Assembly (NCBI GenBank): GCA_045541475.1
Contig: JAZQJI010000046.1
Span: forward strand, 1-57,120
Length of the DNA: 57,120 nt
Reading direction: 5' to 3'
From: RGIG3077 sp045541475
GTDB lineage: Bacteria > Bacillota > Clostridia > Oscillospirales > Ruminococcaceae
Shown: piece after piece, positions 51,104 through 57,120 of the stretch
Layout of the letters: each line of letters starts with the position of its first letter
Position numbering within the stretch: position 1 is the stretch's first letter
Translations under genes and position numbers: made by a program
The notes under the pieces: model-generated
The model's input: the letters and a program-made list of their open reading frames with translations, nothing else
What the model was told of the DNA's origin: nothing
Database searches by the model: none

Positions 51104-51140
51104 GAATTATATCTAAAACGCATGGCGTGAAGAATGGAGG

Positions 51141-51818
51141 ATGGAGATAATAACTATAAATTTTATTAATAACTATCATGACATAGTTTTTGTAAGTGTA
51201 AATAATGGGGGATTTGTAGATATACAGCCGAATTCAAAACTAACTGTCACTTGTGCAGAACGAAGTGAAATGCAAATTGTAGTTAAGCTGTGCGGTGATA
51301 GTCATTTGCCGAAGAAATCCAAGTCCTATGTTTTGAAATTGGAATCGTCATACTTGTTTTGCAATGTTTTTGATGGTGAAATATTTATTATTAACCGTGA
51401 AAAAATACGAATCAGCTCAAACGCTTATTATGACAGATTATTTGTAAATTCTGCTAATGCAATTGTAAAATCTCATAAAAATGCTGTTATGCAGGAAAAT
51501 GAAATTAAGACACATTACCGCAAATGTCGGTTGGTTGATACTTTTCTAATCGGTCCTTTTTTCGAACAAATGATTCTATCTTTCGAGTTGGTAGTATTAG
51601 GCATAGTTTTAACAATAATTGGTGGGTGGAAAATAGCAATAATATATTTTCCGTTGTTGTACATAGTACTATTCTTGTGGAACGCAATAAGCGATATGAT
51701 AGAAAACAGCATATCAAAAACAAGTGATTTTAATGCTTTTTTTGATAGCGAATTTATAGATAATTATTATAATAATCCGCAACGAGAAGCTTATATGGGA
51801 GATATCGAAGTCAACTAG
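51141..51818 (+). CDS. Unknown protein with C-terminal membrane segments
   Basis: This 225-residue protein has a beta-rich N-terminal half (VFVSVNNGGFVDIQPNSKL, SSYLFCNVFDGEIFIINREK) and two hydrophobic segments near 140-190 (LSFELVVLGIVLTIIGGW, IAIIYFPLLYIVLFLW), then a hydrophilic tail. I recognise no family. The start is odd: GGAGG ends directly at the ATG of 51141 with no spacing, so initiation may occur at a nearby non-ATG codon (for example ATA at 51150). Unlike its neighbours it has no promoter cassette. Confidence 0.65.
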   Translation: MEIITINFINNYHDIVFVSVNNGGFVDIQPNSKLTVTCAERSEMQIVVKLCGDSHLPKKSKSYVLKLESSYLFCNVFDGEIFIINREKIRISSNAYYDRLFVNSANAIVKSHKNAVMQENEIKTHYRKCRLVDTFLIGPFFEQMILSFELVVLGIVLTIIGGWKIAIIYFPLLYIVLFLWNAISDMIENSISKTSDFNAFFDSEFIDNYYNNPQREAYMGDIEVN

Positions 51819-51831
51819 AAGATGCCATTAC

Positions 51832-52004
51832 CTACCCACAATTCGACACCCCCTGCGCAAACAAACATTACCTGTTTTGTGCAAAAGTGAGAAAAAACGG
51901 AAAATTTAAAATTTTTTGTGCCGTTTTTGTATTTTTGATTTAATTATATAATAGAAGGGTAAAACACAACGGTTATTTAACCTAATTTTAAAGGAGGTTA
52001 TCTT
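51832..52004 (+). repeat. Array intergenic cassette, copy C (promoter-bearing)
   Basis: It has the arm pair CAAACA/TGTTTTG near 51860-51880, the 43-bp element at 51919-51961 (somewhat diverged before its TGATTTAATTATATAATAG core) with TATAAT at 51949-51954, the palindrome GGTTATTTAACC at 51973-51984, and AAAGGAGG. From 51940 on it is almost identical to copy B. Confidence 0.85.
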
Positions 52005-52310
52005 ATGAAATTTGTTATAGCATCTATTTCGGTTGTAGTAATTGCTGCTTCTTTATTCTTTACCACTATGTTTTTTGGTACGCCGTGGGAAAAACAGGAA
52101 GCTATGGATGATCTGACACCCTATTGCGATGAATACTTTGGCGAAGATTACGAGATAGACGAGGTATATTATTCTTGGAAAGCCGAACGCTATGAAATCT
52201 ATATAACAAATTCAGTTGGTACGGAATACAGCGTTTTCAGAAGCGATTTTGGCGATGTTGTCGTGACTAATCTTGTGAGCGAGGAACAATTTTATTTAGA
52301 AGAAAAGTGA
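52005..52310 (+). CDS. Small membrane-anchored protein
   Basis: This 101-residue protein has one N-terminal transmembrane segment (about 3-25) and an acidic, Tyr-rich outside domain (EYFGEDYEIDEVYYSWKAERYE). The family is not recognised. It is driven by cassette C with AAAGGAGG 8 bases before the ATG. The next gene starts 107 bases after its stop. Confidence 0.72.
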   Translation: MKFVIASISVVVIAASLFFTTMFFGTPWEKQEAMDDLTPYCDEYFGEDYEIDEVYYSWKAERYEIYITNSVGTEYSVFRSDFGDVVVTNLVSEEQFYLEEK

Positions 52311-52417
52311 TTTTGCGGCATTGCTTTCTTCGTGTAAAGTTAGAATTTAAATTAGCATTTCAAGCTTTGAAATCTTTTTTTCGATATGGTATAAGGATAA
52401 AACAAAGAGGTAATACA

Positions 52418-52897
52418 ATGAAATCTAACAAGAGAATATCCGAATTAATACGGATTATGCTAATGGTTTTGCCGCTCATGCTGTTAATTGTATTTATGTG
52501 GACAAATACATATTTTTATCATACGGGAATAATGTGGTTGATTGATGCTCCTGTTTTTAATATTGATTTGAGTTCGGGTGCTTACAGCCATTGGACTTGC
52601 GAAAAAGAAAATATGGAATTTGTCGCAGAAGATTACGTTAGACCGGAACCGTATGTGGAAATGGAGATTGCTAACGGTACTTTAATAACCGAATACGGCG
52701 AAGAAGTAGAATTCTACATTGAGTTTGAAGCTGAATCCTATGATTTTGTTTTGTTTATCGGCGAGGACGAGTATAAGGGAATAGGATATTTTGATGTTGA
52801 TGATGATAAATATACTTTGATTTTTAATTATAAGAATTGGCCTAAAGAATATTTGGGCAAGGTTATTAGACCGATAACTTTTGTTGACAATCGATGA
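52418..52897 (+). CDS. Small membrane-anchored protein
   Basis: This 159-residue protein has an N-terminal transmembrane segment (about 10-33) after a basic start (MKSNKRISELIRIM). The extracytoplasmic part is beta-rich and acidic (VEFYIEFEAESYDFVLFIGEDEYKG split into two strands). No family is recognised. I chose the ATG at 52418 because AGAGGTAATACA precedes it and the hydrophobic segment follows; a longer reading from 52307 has no ribosome site. It is probably cotranscribed with 52005. Confidence 0.68.
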   Translation: MKSNKRISELIRIMLMVLPLMLLIVFMWTNTYFYHTGIMWLIDAPVFNIDLSSGAYSHWTCEKENMEFVAEDYVRPEPYVEMEIANGTLITEYGEEVEFYIEFEAESYDFVLFIGEDEYKGIGYFDVDDDKYTLIFNYKNWPKEYLGKVIRPITFVDNR

Positions 52898-52907
52898 GAT
52901 GTTTTTT

Positions 52908-53112
52908 CCCCGCAACCATTAATGGTTGCGGGGCGGCACCCAAGCACAATTCGATGCTTTGTACAAAACAAACATTACCTGTTTTGTGCAAAAGTGAGAA
53001 AAAACGGAAAAATTAATATTTTTTTGTGAGTTTTTCGCATTTTCGATTTAATTATATAATAGAAGGGTAAAACACAACGGTTATTTAACCTAATTTTAAA
53101 AGTGGTATTTTT
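52908..53112 (+). repeat. Array intergenic cassette, copy D (complete)
   Basis: It opens with a perfect palindrome, CCCCGCAACCATT and its complement (52908-52933). GCGGCACCCAAGCAC, the arms ACAAAACA/TGTTTTGT, the 43-bp element at 53025-53067 with TATAAT at 53055-53060, and GGTTATTTAACC at 53079-53090 follow. The ribosome site has diverged to AAAAGTGG. This is the fullest copy. Confidence 0.88.
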
Positions 53113-53640
53113 ATGAAAAACACATTTAAAAAGATAATTGCAGTAATCGCTACATTAGTGGTAAACATGTTAACGCTAACATCGTGCAAACAAGACGAAA
53201 CAAGAATAGATGAGGCTGTTCAGCTTTATAATGACAATGCCGTCTTGTTCCAACAAGCTGCGCAAATTTTGATAGATAATGGCGATAAATGCACTATATA
53301 TGATTATGGCGACATATTCATTACAGATGGATTCTATTGTGTGAAGAAAGACGGATTGTATTATTACAGCAGGCAGGAAGACTTTACTGTAAGTGATGAT
53401 TTGTCGGATGTTATGTCTGAATTGTTTGATGAACATCATTTCGTTGCGGTTCATAATACTTTGGATGAATCTGGCAATAGATATATACGATACAGTTATT
53501 GGTCTACAATGGGTAAGGGTATTAGTATTGTTTACACTCATTCGGGCGAAGTATACAGTGCAAATGATTGGTATAATTATGAGTGTGCAAAACAAATTAA
53601 CGACAATTGGTATATTGAAGTTGCGACCGAGAAAGATTGA
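53113..53640 (+). CDS. Small lipoprotein of unknown function
   Basis: This 175-residue protein has a lipoprotein signal ending in LTSC (Cys25) and a mature domain rich in Tyr and Asp (CTIYDYGDIFITDGFYCVKK, DGLYYYSRQEDFTV). No family is recognised. It is transcribed from cassette D; the ribosome site AAAAGTGGT is weaker than in the other array genes. A decayed cassette and a strong terminator follow, so it ends the array. Confidence 0.75.
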   Translation: MKNTFKKIIAVIATLVVNMLTLTSCKQDETRIDEAVQLYNDNAVLFQQAAQILIDNGDKCTIYDYGDIFITDGFYCVKKDGLYYYSRQEDFTVSDDLSDVMSELFDEHHFVAVHNTLDESGNRYIRYSYWSTMGKGISIVYTHSGEVYSANDWYNYECAKQINDNWYIEVATEKD

Positions 53641-53645
53641 GTATT

Positions 53646-53766
53646 CCCCGCAACCCTTAGCGGTTGCAGGGCGGCACCCAAGCACAATTCGATGCTTTGT
53701 ACAAAACAAACATTACCTGTTTTGTGCATAAGTGAGAAAAAACGGAAAAATTAATATTTTTTGTGA
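53646..53766 (+). repeat. Array intergenic cassette, copy E (truncated, no gene)
   Basis: It matches the first 120 bases of copy D nearly base for base: the CGCAACC hairpin with one mismatch, GCGGCACCCAAGCAC, and the TTTTTTGTGAG start of the promoter element. After 53766 the match stops, before the -10 region, so it cannot drive transcription. Nothing else is seen until the terminator at 53821. Confidence 0.85.
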
Positions 53767-53820
53767 GTTTTTTGCCGTGCAAATGAAAACAGTTGCATAT
53801 CCAACATACATATACAAAAT

Positions 53821-53869
53821 CAAAACGCCTGTGCGACAGTTTTTTCGCACAGGCGTTTTGGATTTTTTT
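53821..53869 (+). terminator. Strong terminator at the end of the lipoprotein array
   Basis: CAAAACGCCTGTGCGA (53821-53836) pairs perfectly with 53845-53860, followed by GATTTTTTT. Confidence 0.93.
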
Positions 53870-54005
53870 AACTCAACAGAAAAGAACAGTAAAATCATTG
53901 GAATTGACATTGACTCGATATTATTTGTGTGATAAAATTGTTTACAATTGATGATAATGTGATGTTATCTGCTATAATGTTAATTTTTTCAGGAGGTTAA
54001 TTACA

Positions 54006-56846
54006 GTGAAAAAATCCAAAAGAATTGTGCAAGTTCTTGTCATGTCGCTGACATTGCTTGCTACGTGGGTGTTGCCAATGTTTAACTGCGGTGATATTTC
54101 AATTCCCGTTGAGGCTGTTTCGGTTGATTATCCCGTACAGCTGATGAACATTGCTTCAAAGGATAACTCAACAGTGCTGACGGAAAACGGCACTACCGAC
54201 GGCTCAACGCTTTCTCTTAAAGCCCTCGGAAACGACCTTTCATGCTCATGGCGTTTTGACAGAGTAGGCTCAAACTCGGTAGGCACCTTTTTTAAGCTTA
54301 CAAATGCGCAATCGGGCAGATTGCTTACCCCGCAGAATTATAACGTTTCCGCAGGTGCAAGCGTAATTATGTACGGCAGCGAATCTGCTCAGTCACAGCA
54401 TTGGTATGTTGTTCCCGTTTCAACTGATAGATTGGGAAATAACCTGCACTACAAAATTGTAAACTATTCAAACTCTACGCTTGCTCTTACATCGGGTTCT
54501 TCAGGCATGACGCTTGCAACCTATACCGGTGCTGATAATCAGCTTTGGCTGCTTAATGCCGATGGCTTGCAGGGCTTTGCGGGATATTGCTCCAATGATA
54601 ATACAGGCAGTGTAAAAGCAGCTGATATCGGCGGTTTGTTTGGTGAAGTGGTTGAGGTTTCTACTTTTGCTGATTTAAAATCTTACGCAGAATCTGATAC
54701 GCCTTACACCATTGTTGTAACGTCAAACATAAGAGTAACAAGTCTTACAAAAGATTCTTCAGGACGTTACTATTGCCCCGATGGCAGAATATATGTTCGC
54801 AGCAACAAAACCATTATCGGTAGTTATTCGGCGCATACACTTTACAACGTGCAGTTCTGCACATCATCAAGCAGAGGCACGGGTAACAATATAATCATTA
54901 AGAATTTTGAACTGCAGCATGATTCTGAATCCAACGGTAACGATTCAATCGTTGTATACTTTGGCTCAGGTCAGAATCTTTGGGTTGACCACTGCACTTT
55001 TACAGGTCATTCTGATTACAACACTGCTTCAACAGGTCTTGAAGATTGGGATAAATTCCTTGCCTGCTGTTATGATGCAGACTACTGCACCGTGTCCGAT
55101 TGTTCCTTTGGATTGCATGAATACGGTTTGATTCTCGGATATCCCGCAGATGATTCCGATTCTTATAACAATTACAATAATTTCCCTCGTATGTCCATTA
55201 TAAGCAATAAGTTTTACGAAACTCTTACAAGAGGTCCCGGACTTATGCGTTATGGATACTTCCATTCTCTTAACAACTATGTCAACGAATTCAGTATGGC
55301 ATACACTGTACACACTGCTTGTAAAATCTTTGCAGAAAATTGCTATTACGAAAACGGCGGCAATGTTATCTGCGACTGGAATACAGTTACATATCCCGGC
55401 TCGTATGCAGAATCGGGCTCGACATTTGTTAGCTGTAACAGAACCACAATTCAAGGCTATGCACAGAATTGCACATGGCGTCCTACATCAAATTACAACT
55501 ATGTTTCGCTTTCTGCTGCAAATGCAAAAACCTATTGTTCAACTTACAGCGGATGTCAATCATCAAAATCAAACATGATGTATCTTCGCTTTTCTACAAA
55601 GGGTGTTCCCAGTGCGGGATATACCGAAGCACCAAATGGTGCTGTTGCCGCAAGCTTTAACGAAGGTGCGGCGTACCGCATTAAGAATGTAAATTCAGGT
55701 CTTTATATGCAGGTGGCAGGTGCTGCTGCCGAAAACGGCGCAAATGTACAACAGTGGGGAACGGATGGCACTTCTGTTCACGATATTTGGAAATTTTACA
55801 GCGCAGGCGATGGATACTATTACATAGTATCTGCAGTGGGTGACGGTGGAACCTATGTGCTTGATGTTGCAGGCAAAAAAACCGCTGATGGAACAAATAT
55901 TGATATATATCAGTATAACGGCGGCACCAATCAGCAGTTTATGCTTACAGCCAATGGCGATGGCAGCTATAAAATTCGCACAAGAGTAACAGGAGAGGCT
56001 TCGGCTGTTGAAATTGCTGATGCATCGACAGCGTCTGGTGCAAATGTTCAGCAGTGGACTATTAACGGTGCAACCTGCCAGGATTGGATTTTGGAAGCTG
56101 TTACAGACCCGGGCTGTGCAATGAACACAAGCGTTATTTACACATTTGAGAATGTTAACTCCGGTTTGGTTATGGATATTACCAACGGCGCAATGGCTGA
56201 TAACACCAACGTTCAGCAATGGGGTTCAAGCGGTGCGGATTGCCAGAAGTGGATGCTTAAATCATTTGGCTCGGGCAATTATTATTGGATTCGCTCGTAC
56301 CAGGATATGAACTATGCACTTAAGGCTGAAGGCAGTGAAAACGGCAGCAATATTGATATTGTTGCATATTCTTCAAAGGATAGCGCTCAGCTGTTCCGTT
56401 TTACCAAGAATTTGGACGGTTCTTATAGTATAATCAGTCACGCTTCAAACGATGCTTGCCTTGTTGAAGTTGGATATGCATCTCTTGATAGCGGCGCTAA
56501 TGTTCAACAGTGGGAGCCTACCAACCACAGCTGTCAAAAGTGGAATGCTATTACTGAAACAACAACTACCACTACAACAACAACTACCACTACCACGACA
56601 ACAACAACCACAACTACTACTCCTTCAGTAAATTACATTGTTGGTGATGTAAATAACGATGGCAAGGTAAACGCTCTTGATGCTACTTACGCCGCAAGAT
56701 ATGCAGTAGGCACTTACGAGCTTGATGATAACGCTCTCGTTAGAGGTGATGTTAACGGTGACGGTAAGGTGAATGCAATGGACGCAACATTGATTGCGCG
56801 ATATTCCGTTGGATATATCACCATATTCCCTGTTGAAGAACAATAA
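54006..56846 (+). CDS. Secreted PL1 pectate lyase with three ricin-type modules and dockerin
   Basis: This 946-residue enzyme should cleave pectate by beta-elimination. Order: signal peptide, ricin-type beta-trefoil (about 40-195), PL1 beta-helix (about 205-545), two more ricin-type trefoils (about 558-700 and 705-850, with NVQQWG repeats), a 22-Thr linker (about 853-875), and a dockerin (GDVNNDGKVNALDAT and GDVNGDGKVNAMDAT). PL1 marks are NLWVDHCTFTGH and TRGPGLMRYGYFHSLNNY. The start is a GTG at 54006 after AGGAGG. An extended -10 (TGCTATAAT) lies about 30 bases upstream. The trefoils should bind sugars. Confidence 0.94.
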   Translation: MKKSKRIVQVLVMSLTLLATWVLPMFNCGDISIPVEAVSVDYPVQLMNIASKDNSTVLTENGTTDGSTLSLKALGNDLSCSWRFDRVGSNSVGTFFKLTNAQSGRLLTPQNYNVSAGASVIMYGSESAQSQHWYVVPVSTDRLGNNLHYKIVNYSNSTLALTSGSSGMTLATYTGADNQLWLLNADGLQGFAGYCSNDNTGSVKAADIGGLFGEVVEVSTFADLKSYAESDTPYTIVVTSNIRVTSLTKDSSGRYYCPDGRIYVRSNKTIIGSYSAHTLYNVQFCTSSSRGTGNNIIIKNFELQHDSESNGNDSIVVYFGSGQNLWVDHCTFTGHSDYNTASTGLEDWDKFLACCYDADYCTVSDCSFGLHEYGLILGYPADDSDSYNNYNNFPRMSIISNKFYETLTRGPGLMRYGYFHSLNNYVNEFSMAYTVHTACKIFAENCYYENGGNVICDWNTVTYPGSYAESGSTFVSCNRTTIQGYAQNCTWRPTSNYNYVSLSAANAKTYCSTYSGCQSSKSNMMYLRFSTKGVPSAGYTEAPNGAVAASFNEGAAYRIKNVNSGLYMQVAGAAAENGANVQQWGTDGTSVHDIWKFYSAGDGYYYIVSAVGDGGTYVLDVAGKKTADGTNIDIYQYNGGTNQQFMLTANGDGSYKIRTRVTGEASAVEIADASTASGANVQQWTINGATCQDWILEAVTDPGCAMNTSVIYTFENVNSGLVMDITNGAMADNTNVQQWGSSGADCQKWMLKSFGSGNYYWIRSYQDMNYALKAEGSENGSNIDIVAYSSKDSAQLFRFTKNLDGSYSIISHASNDACLVEVGYASLDSGANVQQWEPTNHSCQKWNAITETTTTTTTTTTTTTTTTTTTTTPSVNYIVGDVNNDGKVNALDATYAARYAVGTYELDDNALVRGDVNGDGKVNAMDATLIARYSVGYITIFPVEEQ

Positions 56847-56852
56847 AATTAT

Positions 56853-56888
56853 AAAAGCGGAATGCTGTGATATGCATTCCGCTTTTGT
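56853..56888 (+). terminator. Terminator of the pectate lyase gene
   Basis: AAAAGCGGAATGC pairs perfectly with GCATTCCGCTTTT around an 8-base loop. Confidence 0.88.
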
Positions 56889-56936
56889 TATGCTGTATAT
56901 TACTACAAAATAGATGTTTGAAGTTTTTTGTGATAA

Positions 56937-56969
56937 AACAAAAATCGAGCACCACAAAGTGATGCCCGA
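56937..56969 (-). terminator. Terminator of tRNA-Ala
   Basis: On the minus strand TCGGGCATCAC and GTGGTGCTCGA pair (two wobbles) around TTT, followed by TTTTTGTTTTATC. It lies 27 bases past the tRNA. The CAC...GTGAT layout is like the tRNA-Pro terminator. Confidence 0.8.
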
Positions 56970-56995
56970 AAATGTTGTGCCGCCTTTCATGCGGC

Positions 56996-57071
56996 TGGTG
57001 GAGCATAGGGGATTCGAACCCCTGACCCCCACACTGCCAGTGTGGTGCGCTCCCAACTGCGCTAATGCCCC
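56996..57071 (-). tRNA. tRNA-Ala (GGC)
   Basis: The cloverleaf is complete at 76 nt: acceptor GGGGCAT/ATGCTCC (one G-T), D arm GCGC/GCGC, anticodon stem CCACA/TGTGG around CTGGCAG (anticodon GGC), T arm AGGGG-TTCGAAT-CCCCT, and encoded CCA. No promoter of its own is visible in the 49 bases upstream. Confidence 0.95.
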
Positions 57072-57092
57072 GTTGTTTGATTAAATATGCCA

Positions 57093-57120
57093 ACAGGTCT
57101 TGAATAATCTCAAGACCTGT
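57093..57120. terminator. Hairpin at the window edge
   Basis: ACAGGTCTTGA (57093-57103) pairs with TCAAGACCTGT (57110-57120). It is cut by the window end, so its T-run and owner cannot be seen. Confidence 0.5.

Noticed and set aside
53732..53932. 66-residue reading frame after the lipoprotein array
   Set aside because: It runs through cassette E and the terminator stem and has no ribosome site. Not considered a gene.
1..57120. Insertion sequences, prophage or integrase genes
   Set aside because: No transposase, recombinase or phage structural motif was seen in any frame, and no terminal inverted repeats with target duplications were found by eye.

Overview
The window looks like chromosomal DNA of a low-GC, Gram-positive gut or rumen bacterium close to Ruminococcus (Oscillospiraceae/Ruminococcaceae). 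The evidence is four dockerin-bearing proteins, a cohesin-like scaffoldin with Thr-rich linkers, many GGAGG ribosome-binding sites, Firmicutes-type promoters, and clostridial gene neighbourhoods such as uvrC-rsmD-coaD. The species assignment is inference from gene content only.

Region by region: 1-9.3 kb is a plant-glucan block. It has a truncated TetR regulator, a secreted lipoprotein lichenase (GH16), two glycosidases without signal peptides (GH5, GH26), a scaffoldin-like cohesin/dockerin protein, and an AraC regulator next to a GH9 endoglucanase with a dockerin. 9.6-15 kb holds tex, tRNA-Pro(GGG), a DMT transporter, and a three-gene unit of two tiny membrane proteins plus an orphan PstS-like protein. 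15.1-19.9 kb is a maltose module: PTS EIIABC, a MapP-like phosphatase, MalQ and HPr. 20-26 kb on the minus strand is a housekeeping operon: GT2, a preQ1-I-like riboswitch with queT, a WG-repeat-like protein, uvrC, rsmD, coaD and a coiled-coil protein. Mrp, a small unknown gene, and glgP-ptsI follow. Together the PTS, MapP, MalQ, GlgP, HPr and EI explain uptake of maltose and its conversion to glucose and glucose-1-phosphate.

31.7-38.2 kb on the minus strand is a cell-surface polymer operon: a CDP-glycerol glycerophosphotransferase-like protein, an unusual YidC-like/LtaS-like fusion, LicC-like and LicA-like phosphocholine enzymes, and a lipoprotein. A secreted CE2 esterase with a half-dockerin follows at 38.5 kb. 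An ECF sigma factor and its putative anti-sigma lie at 40.4-41.7 kb. A macrodomain/HTH protein, a TIGR04076-like protein, a Spx/ArsC-like protein and a VWA protein lie at 42-44.5 kb. At 44.6-47.2 kb a TetM-like ribosomal GTPase is fused to a YacP/Rae1-like NYN nuclease domain.

47.4-53.9 kb is the least explained part. It is an array of lipoproteins and small membrane proteins separated by near-identical intergenic cassettes (hairpin, promoter, 5'UTR palindrome). The 43-bp promoter core of those cassettes also occurs, nearly unchanged, directly in front of the anti-sigma gene 7 kb away, which suggests an ECF-controlled surface-protein regulon. The window ends with a large dockerin-bearing pectate lyase and tRNA-Ala(GGC).
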